NCBI RefSeq assembly: GCF_014596465.1
Contig: NZ_MECK01000557.1
Coordinates: forward strand, 1 to 43,493
Source of the DNA: Streptomyces sp. CBMA123
GTDB taxonomy: Bacteria > Actinomycetota > Actinomycetes > Streptomycetales > Streptomycetaceae
Direction of reading: 5' to 3'
Length of the DNA stretch: 43,493 nucleotides
Shown: positions 1 to 8,738 of the stretch, piece by piece
Layout: every line of letters begins with the position of its first letter
Position numbering within the stretch: the first letter of the stretch is position 1
The notes under the pieces: generated by a model
The model's database searches: none
Seen by the model: only the letters and a program-made list of their open reading frames with translations
What the model was told of the DNA's origin: nothing
Translations under genes and position numbers: made by a program

Positions 1-1
1 G

Positions 2-502
2 CTGCCGAAGGTGCCGGCGGCGGACGAGACGGCCGTGCTGCCGCGGGTTCCGGCGGTGGACGAGACCGCGGTGCTGCCGCGGATCGAGCCGGGGCGTTCC
101 GGGGAGCCGGTGGACAGCACCCGGGAGCTGCCGGTGGTGGACGGCCGGCCGGCCCCGGCCGGACAGCGTCCCGCTGCGTCGCAGTCGGCCGGGCCGCGGG
201 CGGCGGACGCGCGGGCCACTGACGCGCAGACCTCCGACGCGCAGGCCTCGGAGTCACAGGCCTCGGAGTCGCAGTCGACCGCTGAGCGGGCTCGGCCGGA
301 GTGGGCCGAGGAGACGCCGATGGACGACCTGCCGAGCCTCACCGACACCCTGCTCGGCTCGCGTGACGAGTGGGCGCGCTGGGGTCAGGGCGGCGGCGAC
401 CAGGACGGGTCGGGCCGGCACGGCGGGGACGAGCCCGGCGGCGACGGGCGCGGCGAGGACGGCGGCAAGGGCAAGGGCCGGCGCTGGGGCCGGCGGAGCT
501 GA
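2..502 (+). CDS. tmk: Thymidylate kinase (fused type), C-terminal end, partial
   Basis: This is the 3' end of an open frame that enters from the left edge. The visible part is a low-complexity, disordered tail: a tandem repeat around DETAVLPR near the start, then Ala/Ser/Asp-rich spacers, then a conserved-looking block ending PEWAEETPMDDLPSL and a Gly/Asp/Lys-rich terminus. Streptomycete thymidylate kinases, often fused to an MFS-like membrane domain, carry this kind of tail, and tmk normally lies directly upstream of holB, which is the next gene here. The kinase would make dTDP from dTMP. No catalytic residue lies inside the window, so the call rests on the tail and on synteny. Confidence 0.7.
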   Translation: MPKVPAADETAVLPRVPAVDETAVLPRIEPGRSGEPVDSTRELPVVDGRPAPAGQRPAASQSAGPRAADARATDAQTSDAQASESQASESQSTAERARPEWAEETPMDDLPSLTDTLLGSRDEWARWGQGGGDQDGSGRHGGDEPGGDGRGEDGGKGKGRRWGRRS

Positions 503-738
503 GTCCGAGTCGGTAGGGCCGGCCGGCCGGTACGGCTGACGGTTGACGGACGGGCGGTGTCGCCCGGGGCGCTGGTCCCGGGCGGCGCCGCCCGTCGTCG
601 TACGGGGGTTCGGGCGGGCGGGGGTGGCGTCCCGGGGGCCGTGCCCCGGACGGAGCAGTGGCTGTCGGAGCGGAGACGTATGCTCGACGGCGGGGAAGAG
701 GCGCCTGGAGCGCTGTCGTACGGAGCTTGGGAGCAGCA

Positions 739-1950
739 GTGGCCGTCTGGGACGACCTGGTGGGCCAGGATCGGGTGGTCGAGCAGCTGACCGCCGCGGC
801 CCGGGCGGCCGGGGCGACGGTCGCGGCCGGTCGCGGCGCCGCTCCGGAGCAGGGCGGGAACGCCTCCCTGATGACCCACGCCTGGCTGTTCACCGGTCCG
901 CCCGGTGCCGGGCAGGTCACCGCCGCGCGGGCCTTCGCCGCCGCCCTCCAGTGCACCAGCCCCGACCTCGCGCTCGGCGGCACGCCCGGCTGCGGGTTCT
1001 GCGACGGCTGCCACACCGTGCTGGCCGGCAGCCACGCCGACGTCAAGTACGTGCGGACCGACGGACTGTCCATCGGCGTCGGCGACATGCGCGAACTCGT
1101 CCTGCGGGCCTCCAGCTATCCGACCGGCGGCCGCTGGTCGGTGATCCTGGTGGACGCCGCCCACCGGCTCACCGAGGCCGCCGCCAACGCGCTGCTCAAG
1201 GGCGTGGAGGAGCCCTCCCCGCGCACCGTCTGGCTGCTCTGCGCCCCCTCCGTCCAGGACGTGCTGCCGACCATCCGCTCGCGCTGCCGCCTGCTGGTGC
1301 TGCGCACGCCCGCCGCCGACGCCGTCGCCGACATGCTGGTCCGCCGCGACGGCGTCGACCCGGAGACCGCCCGGCTGGCCGCGCTCGCCGGGCAGGGCGA
1401 CATCGAGCGCACCCGCCGGCTCGCCGTGGACGAGCAGGCCCGCTCCCGCCGCGCCGAGGTGCTGCGGATCCCGCTGGAGGTCGCCGACATCGGCGGCTGC
1501 CTGACCGCCGCCCAGCGCCTGGTCGACACCGCCAAGGCCGATGCCGAGGGCCTCGCCGAGACCCAGGACGCCAAGGAGACCGACGACCTGAAGGCCGCCT
1601 ACGGCGCCGCCGAGGGCAGCAAGGCGCCGCGCGGCATGGCCGGCGCGGTCAAGGAGCTGGAGAAGCGGCAGAAGAGCCGCGCCACCCGCACCCGCCGGGA
1701 GACCCTCGGGGTCGCGCTGCTCGACCTGCTCGGCTTCTACCGGGACGTGCTGGCGATCCAGCTCGGCTCCACTGGCACGCTCGCCAACGAGGACCAGCGG
1801 CAGGCGCTGAACCGGGTCGCCCAGGACGGGACGGCCGAGGGCACGCTGCGCCGGATCGAGGCGGTGCTCGCCTGCCGCGGGGCGCTGGACCGCAACGTGG
1901 ACCCGCTGCTCGCGGTCGAGGCGATGACGATGGCGCTGCGGGCGGGCTGA
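739..1950 (+). CDS. holB: DNA polymerase III subunit delta prime
   Basis: The product (403 aa) is the clamp-loader delta prime subunit, which helps load the beta clamp on DNA. The N-terminus MAVWDDLVGQ is the usual start, and GTG at 739 has GGGAG about 5 nt upstream; an in-frame GTG at 658 would add an atypical extension. The AAA+ fold is recognisable (AWLFTGPPGAG, VILVDAAHRL). The P-loop reads GPPGAGQV without the lysine of active ATPases, as expected for delta prime. A Cys cluster (LQC...GCGFCDGC) forms the zinc module, and SRC in the sensor 1 region is present. Residues about 255-310 form a charged insert. The gene follows tmk by about 240 bp. Confidence 0.93.
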   Translation: MAVWDDLVGQDRVVEQLTAAARAAGATVAAGRGAAPEQGGNASLMTHAWLFTGPPGAGQVTAARAFAAALQCTSPDLALGGTPGCGFCDGCHTVLAGSHADVKYVRTDGLSIGVGDMRELVLRASSYPTGGRWSVILVDAAHRLTEAAANALLKGVEEPSPRTVWLLCAPSVQDVLPTIRSRCRLLVLRTPAADAVADMLVRRDGVDPETARLAALAGQGDIERTRRLAVDEQARSRRAEVLRIPLEVADIGGCLTAAQRLVDTAKADAEGLAETQDAKETDDLKAAYGAAEGSKAPRGMAGAVKELEKRQKSRATRTRRETLGVALLDLLGFYRDVLAIQLGSTGTLANEDQRQALNRVAQDGTAEGTLRRIEAVLACRGALDRNVDPLLAVEAMTMALRAG

Positions 1951-2322
1951 GGTCCGTCCGGCCGGCGGGCCCTCCGGAGGGGCGGGCCCGGCTGGTTGGC
2001 CCGGCTGGTTGGCCGGGCTGTGTGGGGGTGGGGCCTGGCGGGGTGGCGGGGGCCGGTGCGGTGGGGCCCGGTGCGGTGGGGCCCGTACGCCGCCCGGAGG
2101 TGCCCAGGGGCGACTCGGCGTCCCACCTTCGAGTGAACGGGCGACACTCGCCGGGCACACCCGCGTGTGACGGCGCACCCGTTGTGCACGCTGGGGGCCG
2201 ACTGTGCCCGGCCGCACCCCGGGCCCTCCCCTCCGGAGGGCTCGCCGCCGCCGGAACGGTCGTCTCCCGTACGGCACCGGTTCCGGTCCGGCGCCGGCCC
2301 TCCTCCCGAGGTGGTGCGTTCC
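1951..2322. repeat. Intergenic region with short tandem repeats and a possible holB terminator
   Basis: No gene is seen here. Just after holB, 1966-1972 can pair with 1984-1990 (CGGGCCC/GGGCCCG) as a possible terminator hairpin. Two short tandem duplications follow: a 13-bp unit (CCCGGCTGGTTGG) at 1987-1999 and 2000-2012, and a 15-bp unit (GGTGCGGTGGGGCCC) at 2055-2069 and 2070-2084. They look like slippage products in G-rich spacer DNA. The promoter of the next gene is probably in the right half, but I cannot place it. Confidence 0.4.
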
Positions 2323-3498
2323 GTGGTCCGTCCACTCCTCGTCATTCCCCTGCTGGCCGCCGCCCTCGGCGGGCTCTGGCTGGCGCGCGGTGCGCTCCAA
2401 CGCTGGCGCGACCTGCGGGCCGCCGCGACCTACGAGCTGGCGGGCGACCGGTGGCCGATGCTGATCCGGGCAGGCGGCGCGATGGTCTGCGGGGTGTGCG
2501 TCACCGCGTTGACGGTGCTCACCGCGCTCGGGGCGTTCGGCGGCCTGAGCCGGGGCGGGGCGGGCACCGACCCGGCGGAGCCCGACGTGGACGCGGCCGC
2601 CGCCGGGGCCTGGGCGGGCTCCGCTGCCGGTGCGCCTGGTGCGCCTGGTGCGCCCGGTGCGGCCGTCCGGCAGCAGGCGGCACCGCCGGCCGCCACGGAC
2701 CCGGCGGCCTCCGCCCCGGCCACGGCACCCGTGGTGGCCAGTCACTTCGACAGCGTCGGGCACCCGGGCGGCGGCGAGCTGCTGCAGTCCGCCGTGCTCG
2801 GCCCCGACGGGAAGCCGCGCAACGTCCGGGTCTGGCTGCCGGCGCAGTACGCCAAGGAGCCGAACGCGCGCTTCCCCGTCGTCGTGATGCACTCCGCCAC
2901 CCCGCGCAAGACCGCCGACGCCGAGGTGCCGGACGTCTTCGAGGGCGTCGGCGCGGCCCTGCAGGCCGGCCGGGCACGCCCGTTCATCCTGGTCGCCCCC
3001 GAGGCGCCGAACGGCACCGCGCACCCCTGCGAGCTGGTCGCCGCGGCCCCGGCCGCCGTCGCCGACGACGCGACCCTGCGCGCCACCATCGCGGCCTCCT
3101 TCCGGACCCTCCCGTCCGGCCCGGCCTCCTGGGGCACCCTCGGGGTCGAGGGCGGAGCGCCATGCGCGGCCGCCGCCGGGCTGGCCCGGCCGGACCTCTA
3201 CGGCGCGGCCGCCGCAGTCTCCGGCCGCTACGACGCCGCCGCGCTCACCCAGACCGGCGCCGAGGCCCCCGCCGGCAGCTCGGCCAAGCTGCTGCTGGCC
3301 GCCGCCAAGGGCGACGCCGCCGGGCTGGACGCGGCCCGCAAGCTGCAGACCGCGCTCAAGGCCGGGCCCGGTCCGGCGGCCAAGGCCGAGGTGCGGATCT
3401 CGGACAACGTGCAGGACTACTCGGCGGAGCGGGAACGGGCGCGGCTGGTCCGGCAGGCGGCGCAGTTCCTGGCAGAGGCGCTGGCGAAGGCGTCCTGA
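2323..3498 (+). CDS. Membrane-anchored esterase-fold protein lacking the catalytic serine
   Basis: The product (391 aa) begins with a hydrophobic segment (MVRPLLVIPLLAAALGGLWL), a short cytoplasmic stretch, a second hydrophobic segment (VCGVCVTALTVLTALGAFGG) and an Ala/Pro-rich linker with GAP repeats. An extracellular domain resembling the esterase D/antigen 85 type follows. In that family the nucleophile elbow reads like WGIAGYSTGG; here the aligned stretch is WGTLGVEGGA, so Glu276 sits in place of Ser. The downstream RPDLYGAAAAVSG still matches the family. The protein may be a binding or structural relative rather than an enzyme. GTG 2323 was chosen because GAGGTGG lies 8 nt upstream; GTGs at 2311 and 2314 are alternatives. 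Confidence 0.75.
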   Translation: MVRPLLVIPLLAAALGGLWLARGALQRWRDLRAAATYELAGDRWPMLIRAGGAMVCGVCVTALTVLTALGAFGGLSRGGAGTDPAEPDVDAAAAGAWAGSAAGAPGAPGAPGAAVRQQAAPPAATDPAASAPATAPVVASHFDSVGHPGGGELLQSAVLGPDGKPRNVRVWLPAQYAKEPNARFPVVVMHSATPRKTADAEVPDVFEGVGAALQAGRARPFILVAPEAPNGTAHPCELVAAAPAAVADDATLRATIAASFRTLPSGPASWGTLGVEGGAPCAAAAGLARPDLYGAAAAVSGRYDAAALTQTGAEAPAGSSAKLLLAAAKGDAAGLDAARKLQTALKAGPGPAAKAEVRISDNVQDYSAERERARLVRQAAQFLAEALAKAS

Positions 3499-3543
3499 GC
3501 GTCGGTTCGGGCGCTCCGAGGGCCGGTCGAGCCGGCCGTTACG

Positions 3544-3574
3544 CTGCCCGGTACCCGGGGTGGGTACCGGGCAG
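3544..3574 (+). terminator. Perfect 13-bp hairpin, likely transcription terminator
   Basis: CTGCCCGGTACCC (3544-3556) and its exact complement (3562-3574) flank a 5-nt loop, followed by a T-rich stretch. It lies 45 nt after the esterase-fold gene and before the TAP-like hydrolase gene, so it probably ends the holB-side transcript. Confidence 0.7.
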
Positions 3575-3630
3575 TGGCGTTTCTTCGTTCTCGTACTTTC
3601 TCGGAGTGTGGACGTGTGGAGAGGAAGCGG

Positions 3631-5277
3631 ATGAGGGGCTTCGGGCGGGAGCGGGAGCGGGAGCGGGGGCGGGGGCGGAAGCGGGTGCGGGTGCGGCTGG
3701 TTGCGGCGGTGCTCGCGGTCGGGCTGCCGGCGGCCGCGGCGGGCGGGTGCAGCCGGGGCTCCTCGGAGCCGGGCGGCGGGAGTGGCGCGTCCGGGCAGGC
3801 CTCCTCCGACTCGACGGGTGCCGGCGCCACCCCACTGGAGCCGCTGCCCGCCGCCGTACCGGCCGCGCTCGCGCCGTACTACGGGCAGCGGCCGGTCTGG
3901 CAGCCGTGTGACGGCGGGTTCGAGTGCACCGCCTTCCGGGTGCCGATGGACTACGACCGCCCCGGCGACGGCGACCTCACCCTCTCGGCCGCCCGCGCCG
4001 CCGCCCTCCCGGGCGACCCCGGCGGCGAGGGCCGCTCGGGCTCGCTGCTGCTCAACCCGGGCGGCCCCGGCGGATCGGCGATCGAGTACCTGGAGGCCGT
4101 CGCCGGGACGTACGACCGCATCGTGCGCACCCGGTACGACCTGGTCGGCCTCGACCCGCGCGGGGTGGGCCGCAGCAACCCGGTCAGCTGCCTGACCGGC
4201 GAGCGGATGGACGCCTTCACCGCCGCCGATCTGGCCCCCGGCGACCAGCGGGCGATCGACGCGCTGGTCGCCGCCGACCAGGAGTTCGCCGACGGCTGCC
4301 ACCGGCAGGCCGGGGCCGCGCTCGGCCACCTCAGCACCGTCGAGGCGGCCCGCGACATGGATGTCCTGCGGGTCCTGCTCGGCGACGAACGGCTGAACTT
4401 CGTCGGCAAGTCGTACGGCACCTTCCTCGGCGCCACCTACGCCGGGCTGTTCCCGAGCCGGACCGGACGGGTGGTGCTGGACGGCGCGATGGACCCGGCG
4501 CTCGACTCGGTCACCGGCAACCGCACCCAGGCTGGCGGCTTCGAGACCGCCTGGGCCGCCTTCGCCAAGGACTGCGCCAAACGCGAGGACTGCCCGCTCG
4601 GCCGCACCGAGCGGCAGGTCGGCGACCAGCTCACCGCCCTGTTCGCGACCGTCCACGCCCACCCGCTGCCGAGCACCGACAACGGGCGCCGGCTCACCGG
4701 GGCCCAGGCCACCACCGGCGTCGTCCAGGCCATGTACGCCGAGTTCCTGTGGCCCAAGCTGCGCACCGCGCTCACCGACGCCAAGGCGGGCGACGGCACC
4801 GGGCTGCTGAAGCTCTCCGACGCCTACTACGGGCGCGAGGCCGACGGCTCCTACCCCAACCTGATGTTCGCCAACACGGCGGTGAACTGCCTCGACCTGC
4901 CCGCCCCGTTCCGCTCGCCGGAGGACGTCCAGCGGGCGGTGCCGGACTTCGAGCGGGCCTCGCCGCACTTCGGGCGCGACATGGCCTGGATGGCGCTGAC
5001 CTGCGCCTACTGGCCGGTCCCGGCCACCGGCGCGGCCCACACCATCCGGGCCGCCGGCGCCGCCCCGATCGTCGTCGTCGGCACCACCCGCGACCCGGCC
5101 ACCCCGTACGACTGGGCCCGGTCACTGGCCGGCCAGCTGGAGTCCGGCCGTCTGCTCACCTACGACGGGGACGGCCACACCGCGTACGGGCGGCGCAGCA
5201 CCTGCGTGGACGACGCGGTCAACCGCTTCCTGCTCACCGGGGAGGCCCCGGAGCCGGGCAAGCGCTGCGCCCGGTAG
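3631..5277 (+). CDS. Secreted TAP-like alpha/beta hydrolase (tripeptidyl aminopeptidase family)
   Basis: The product (548 aa) is an exported serine hydrolase of the TAP family, which in Streptomyces includes enzymes that release N-terminal tripeptides. The catalytic triad is visible: Ser261 in GKSYGT, Asp488 in GTTRDPATP and His516 in DGDGHTAYG. The oxyanion-hole motif NPGGPGGS lies upstream. The N-terminus is a very Arg-rich n-region encoded by GGGAGC-like repeats (about 3645-3700), then a hydrophobic core and AAAAGGC, which could be a weak lipobox. ATG 3631 follows AGAGGAAG at good spacing; an earlier frame-open ATG at 3574 lies inside the upstream hairpin. The TAP C-terminal segment (TCVDDAVNRFLL) is present. 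Confidence 0.88.
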   Translation: MRGFGRERERERGRGRKRVRVRLVAAVLAVGLPAAAAGGCSRGSSEPGGGSGASGQASSDSTGAGATPLEPLPAAVPAALAPYYGQRPVWQPCDGGFECTAFRVPMDYDRPGDGDLTLSAARAAALPGDPGGEGRSGSLLLNPGGPGGSAIEYLEAVAGTYDRIVRTRYDLVGLDPRGVGRSNPVSCLTGERMDAFTAADLAPGDQRAIDALVAADQEFADGCHRQAGAALGHLSTVEAARDMDVLRVLLGDERLNFVGKSYGTFLGATYAGLFPSRTGRVVLDGAMDPALDSVTGNRTQAGGFETAWAAFAKDCAKREDCPLGRTERQVGDQLTALFATVHAHPLPSTDNGRRLTGAQATTGVVQAMYAEFLWPKLRTALTDAKAGDGTGLLKLSDAYYGREADGSYPNLMFANTAVNCLDLPAPFRSPEDVQRAVPDFERASPHFGRDMAWMALTCAYWPVPATGAAHTIRAAGAAPIVVVGTTRDPATPYDWARSLAGQLESGRLLTYDGDGHTAYGRRSTCVDDAVNRFLLTGEAPEPGKRCAR

Positions 5278-5336
5278 CGGCGTCGGGGGCCGGGGATCCC
5301 GAGGTCAGGCGGACTCGCGGTCAGACGGGCTCGACG

Positions 5337-5993
5337 TCAGACGGAGGAGACCGCCAGCTTCGCCGCGAAGCCCGCGAACAGGACGGCGACGCCGCTGGTC
5401 AGGGTGGCGGACAGGCGCTTGCGGCGGCGGAAGGCCGAGGCCAGCGTGGTGCCGGCGAATATCAGCAGGGAGAGGTAGAGCAGGCTGAAGGTCTGCAGGA
5501 TCCCGCCGAGCAGCGCGAAGGACAGCGCGGGCTGCCCGTAGGACGGGTCGACGAACTGGGTGAAGAACGACAGCAGGAACAGGATCGCCTTCGGGTTGAG
5601 CAGGCTGATCACCAGCGCCCGCCGGAACGGCCGCTCGCTCTCCTCCGGCGCCGCCTCCGCGCCGGCCCCCTGGTCGGCCCCGGCCCGGCGCTCGCGCCAC
5701 AGCTCGCGGGCGGACCGCAGCATCCCGAACCCGATCCACAGCAGGTAGGCGGCGCCGCCGAACTTGACCACCGCGAACACCGCCGGGTTGGCCTTCAGCA
5801 GCGAGGCGGCCCCCAGCGAGGTCAGGCTGATCAGCGTGAGGTCGCCGACGAACACGCCCGCCGCCGCCCGGTACCCGGTCCGGATGCCCTTGCGGGCGGC
5901 GACCGACAGCACGTACAGCGAGTTGGGGCCGGGCAGCAGGATGATCACGAGGGCGCCGAGGACGTACGTCGCCAGGTCGTTGACACCGAACAC
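5337..5993 (-). CDS. leuE: LysE/RhtB-family exporter, LeuE-like
   Basis: The product (218 aa) is an inner-membrane amino-acid exporter that closely follows E. coli LeuE: the N-terminal LPGPNSLYVL, the GVFVGD and LLWIGFGML segments, and RALVISLLNPKAILFLLSFF all match. About six membrane segments are predicted by eye, with a charged Glu/Ala-rich loop in the middle (about residues 115-135). GTG 5993 is preceded by GGAG at 6 nt, and starting there gives the family's usual N-terminus; the frame stays open further upstream without family-like sequence. It converges on the TAP-like gene. Leucine as substrate is inferred from similarity only. Confidence 0.85.
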   Translation of the reverse strand: MFGVNDLATYVLGALVIILLPGPNSLYVLSVAARKGIRTGYRAAAGVFVGDLTLISLTSLGAASLLKANPAVFAVVKFGGAAYLLWIGFGMLRSARELWRERRAGADQGAGAEAAPEESERPFRRALVISLLNPKAILFLLSFFTQFVDPSYGQPALSFALLGGILQTFSLLYLSLLIFAGTTLASAFRRRKRLSATLTSGVAVLFAGFAAKLAVSSV

Positions 5994-6148
5994 GGTGCGC
6001 TCCGGGGGTGGGGAGGGGTGGCAGGGGGCGATCATCCTAACGTCGCACCGGAGATCGGTTGAAGCAGAAACCATCCGCCCCCGCCCGCCCCGGCCCGGCC
6101 AGGCCCGCTGCCCGACCATCCCGGCTACGGATCACCTGCGAACCTGTG

Positions 6149-6154
6149 TAGACT
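6149..6154 (+). promoter_or_regulatory. Possible -10 element of tRNA-Thr
   Basis: TAGACT lies 31 nt before the tRNA, at the distance and with the sequence expected of an actinobacterial vegetative -10 box. No clear -35 was found. Confidence 0.35.
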
Positions 6155-6185
6155 GACCCGCGTTGCCACCACACGTGGCAGCGGT

Positions 6186-6259
6186 GCCGCCTTAGCTCAG
6201 TTGGCCAGAGCAACGCACTCGTAATGCGTAGGTCGCGGGTTCGAATCCCGCAGGCGGCT
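6186..6259 (+). tRNA. tRNA-Thr (anticodon CGT)
   Basis: The 74-nt sequence folds as a cloverleaf. The acceptor stem pairs GCCGCCT with AGGCGGC, the D arm contains AGCTCAGTTGG, the anticodon loop CTCGTAA gives anticodon CGT (reads ACG), and the T arm is GCGGG-TTCGAAT-CCCGC. CCA is not encoded. The 3' part is the integration site of the mobile element, and the full tRNA is kept at the left junction. Confidence 0.95.
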
Positions 6260-6268
6260 CAGTGAAGG
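6218..6268 (+). other. attL attachment site (51-bp direct repeat)
   Basis: These 51 bases, from the anticodon arm of tRNA-Thr to 9 nt past its end, are identical to 33974-34024. The base before and the base after the block both differ between copies, which fixes the ends. Recombination between the copies would excise the element and leave the tRNA intact. Confidence 0.9.
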
Positions 6269-6301
6269 CCCAGGTCATCTAGCCCATGACCTGGGCCTTT
6301 T
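6265..6301 (+). terminator. Rho-independent terminator after tRNA-Thr (element-side copy)
   Basis: GGCCCAGGTCAT (6267-6278) pairs perfectly with 6286-6297 across a 7-nt loop, with flanking AA/TT and a TTTT run. A diverged copy lies at the right end (34023-34057). Because this copy lies beyond the identical core, it probably came in with the element. Confidence 0.85.
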
Positions 6302-6389
6302 GCGATTCCTTGACGTGTGAGCAGGCGTCAGTGATGCGCTACAAGATCGCTTGCGTGAGCGATGCGTGAGCGCGGGTGTTGATCTTGGG

Positions 6390-7985
6390 TTAGCCCTTGG
6401 CCTTCTTGGCCTTGGACTTCGCCTTCTTCGCCGCCTTCCGCTTGGCCTTCTCCGCTTCGGCTGCGGCCTTGGCGTGAGCCTCGGCTTCGGTCTTCCGCTG
6501 GAGGGGGACAAGCTTCGCGGCAGCCTCGGCGGCATCCTTGGCGATCTCGGGCAGGACGCTGGTGTAAATGTCCGAGGTGATCTTGATGGAGGAGTGGCCG
6601 AGCATTTCGGACACCACCTTCATGTCGACCCCGCCCGCGAGCGCGAGGGTGGCCGCGCCGTGGCGGAGGTCGTGCAGGCGGATCGGCGGCAGGCCGGACG
6701 CGGTCACGAGCCGCTCGAACATCTCGGTGACCTTGCCGGGGTGGAGCCAGGAACCGTCCTCGTTGGTGAAGACGCGGCCGGTGTCCTTCCAGGCCGGCCC
6801 CCAGCCGTCCCGCTCCTTCTGCTGGCGCTCGCGGTGGCGCCGCAGGACGGCCACCGTGTCGTCGTCCAGTGCCACGGTCCGGAAGCTCCCGTCGGTCTTG
6901 GGGTCGGACTCCTCGACCTCCCAGCCATCCTGCACGAGCTGGGCCGTCACGGTCAGCGAGCTGTTGTCGAGGTTGGTCTCGGACCACGGCTGGCCGCACG
7001 CCTCGCCCCGGCGAAGACCGCGGAAGGCGATCACGTGCCACATCGCGTACAGGCGGTGGGCAGCCACGAAGTCGAGGAACGCGCCGGTCTGCTGCGGCGT
7101 CCAGACCATGACAGGGGAGGGCTTCACGCCGGTCGCCTGCCACTGGGCGACCCGCTCCGGTGTCCAGACCAGGGCCTTCGGCCTGGCGGCCGGGTCGAGC
7201 TTGACGTGGGCGGCCGGGTTGAGGGTGATCAGGCCCTCGGGGATGGCGGCGTTCAGGGCGGTCCGGAGCGTGGCCCGGATGTGCTGGCGGGTGGCCGCGC
7301 CGGTCGTGCGCCGGAACGGCGGCATCTCGGCAAGTTCGGCACGCAGAGCCTTGCGGCGGGCGCGGTTCTCCACGCCCTTGATCGGAACCGTGGCGAGCTC
7401 GGCCTTCAGCGCGTGCCGCAGGGCGTTGCTCTCCAGGATCTCCTCGTTGGCGTCGGCGATGGCCGTGAACATCTCGGCGAGCGTGCTCACCCGCAGTCGG
7501 TCGACGCGGATGTGCCCGATGCGGGGCTTGAGGTGGACCCGCACGTCGCACTCGTAGCGGGTGAGGCCGGACTTGCGGATCTTCTTGCCAGCAAGCCAGG
7601 TGTCGAGCCACTCGCCCACGGTGACGCGGGCGGACAGGTCCTGACCGGTCTTCAGGCGGTTGCGGGTCTCCTCGATGTCGGGCAGCTGGGCCTTCTCGTC
7701 GGCGACCTTCACCAGCAACTCGGCGACCAGGGCCAGGTCGTCGGCTTCGTCCTTGCCGAGGGCGAGTAGGCCGCGGACGTGGTCGAGGTCGGCTTGGGCC
7801 TCCTTGAGCGTCTCGTAGCCGGAGCGGTTGAACGAACGGCGGGTGCCGTCCTCGGAGTTGGGCAGCTCCTGGCGTATGGAGTAGGAGCCGTGCTTACGGC
7901 TGCCGGCCTTCGGGCACGCCTTGCCGAGCGGCTTTCCGGTCTCGGCGTCGCGGCAGTAGCAGCGGTGGTAGGTGGAACCCTTCAT
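6390..7985 (-). CDS. int: Tyrosine recombinase (integrase)
   Basis: The product (531 aa) integrates and excises the element at tRNA-Thr. An N-terminal Cys/His-containing arm-type region (HRCYCR...KACPK, residues 7-26) precedes the SAM-like core-binding domain (about 120-260). The catalytic domain shows Arg325 (GLRRGE), His438 and Arg441 (HDLRH), His464 (LGHSS) and nucleophile Tyr474. The last 35 residues form a Lys/Ala-rich tail that could bind DNA non-specifically. The ATG at 7985 overlaps the stop of the upstream XRE gene by 4 nt (ATGA), so the two genes are co-translated. Its stop lies about 120 bp from attL, the usual position for such integrases. Confidence 0.95.
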   Translation of the reverse strand: MKGSTYHRCYCRDAETGKPLGKACPKAGSRKHGSYSIRQELPNSEDGTRRSFNRSGYETLKEAQADLDHVRGLLALGKDEADDLALVAELLVKVADEKAQLPDIEETRNRLKTGQDLSARVTVGEWLDTWLAGKKIRKSGLTRYECDVRVHLKPRIGHIRVDRLRVSTLAEMFTAIADANEEILESNALRHALKAELATVPIKGVENRARRKALRAELAEMPPFRRTTGAATRQHIRATLRTALNAAIPEGLITLNPAAHVKLDPAARPKALVWTPERVAQWQATGVKPSPVMVWTPQQTGAFLDFVAAHRLYAMWHVIAFRGLRRGEACGQPWSETNLDNSSLTVTAQLVQDGWEVEESDPKTDGSFRTVALDDDTVAVLRRHRERQQKERDGWGPAWKDTGRVFTNEDGSWLHPGKVTEMFERLVTASGLPPIRLHDLRHGAATLALAGGVDMKVVSEMLGHSSIKITSDIYTSVLPEIAKDAAEAAAKLVPLQRKTEAEAHAKAAAEAEKAKRKAAKKAKSKAKKAKG

Positions 7986-8650
7986 TCGTCCTCCAGATCG
8001 GTATCGGTGTGCAGTGGGGGAAGCTCGGCATCGAGAAAGTCGAGACTCGGTGCGAGGTGCGGGACTTCCAGGCCGATCTCGCGCAGGTGTGCCCTGACGG
8101 GTTGAAGCTGCTCGCGGACGGCGGCGACGAAAGCGTCAAGTTTGTTTTGTGAGCCGGGAGGCCATTCCTCCCGGAACAATTTGAATTCCAGCTGGAATGC
8201 GTCGTGATGTTCCTCCTGGAGCTCTTGCCAGATCCGTTCGTGCTCCCGGTAGAGGCGGAGTCGGTACATCCTGAGCAAGTAGCGGGCCTCTCCTGTGAAG
8301 TGGGTGAGCGCCGACCAGCGGTCGCTGGGCATCTCCGGCAGGTAGTCGACCCAGCCGCCGAGGGCTGGGGAGAAGAGCAACTCGACCGGTGCGATGTCCA
8401 GGGCCTCGGCCACGACGATCAGCTCGGGAATCGTGATCGTCTTGCGCCTGCCGGACTCCCAGTTGGCGATGACGTTCCGGGGGATTTCGTAGCCCAAGTT
8501 CCCTGTCTCGTCGGCCAAATCCTGCGCGGACAGTCCAAGATCCTGCCTCCTTCGGGTGATTGCTCGGATCACGTCCTTGGTGATCCGTTCGGGCCAGTCG
8601 GGCGCGTCTTCGTCGTCGGTGAACCAGTGTTTCTCGCGGCGTTGTGTCAT
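7982..8650 (-). CDS. XRE-family regulator of the integrase operon
   Basis: The product (222 aa) has a helix-turn-helix at about residues 27-75 (RRRQDLGLSAQDLADE ... VIANWESGRRK) followed by ELIVVAEALDIAP, typical of Cro/CI-type repressors. The C-terminal half is rich in charged helices with no domain I recognise. It starts at ATG 8650 and runs directly into int with a 4-nt overlap, and it diverges from the excisionase-like gene. It therefore probably controls the switch between integration and excision, as an inference from position. Confidence 0.8.
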   Translation of the reverse strand: MTQRREKHWFTDDEDAPDWPERITKDVIRAITRRRQDLGLSAQDLADETGNLGYEIPRNVIANWESGRRKTITIPELIVVAEALDIAPVELLFSPALGGWVDYLPEMPSDRWSALTHFTGEARYLLRMYRLRLYREHERIWQELQEEHHDAFQLEFKLFREEWPPGSQNKLDAFVAAVREQLQPVRAHLREIGLEVPHLAPSLDFLDAELPPLHTDTDLEDE

Positions 8651-8738
8651 ATCGACACAGTAGCCACTGGAAAGCTCTTCTCTGTTGCGGCACTCCGCCG
8701 CAGCCCCCTTCCGGGGGAAGCTCGGATTTGGAGTTCAT

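Noticed and set aside
543..3911. Long open frame on the plus strand in another frame
   Set aside because: It is an Arg/Pro/Gly-rich shadow of holB and the following gene with no domain.
385..5040. Very long open frame (1551 codons) on the minus strand
   Set aside because: It is antisense to holB, the esterase-fold gene and the TAP-like gene, and its translation is low-complexity Gly/Arg/Val sequence typical of mirrored high-GC genes.
6351..7769. 472-codon plus-strand frame opposite the integrase
   Set aside because: The opposite strand encodes all catalytic residues of a tyrosine recombinase; this frame is its mirror.
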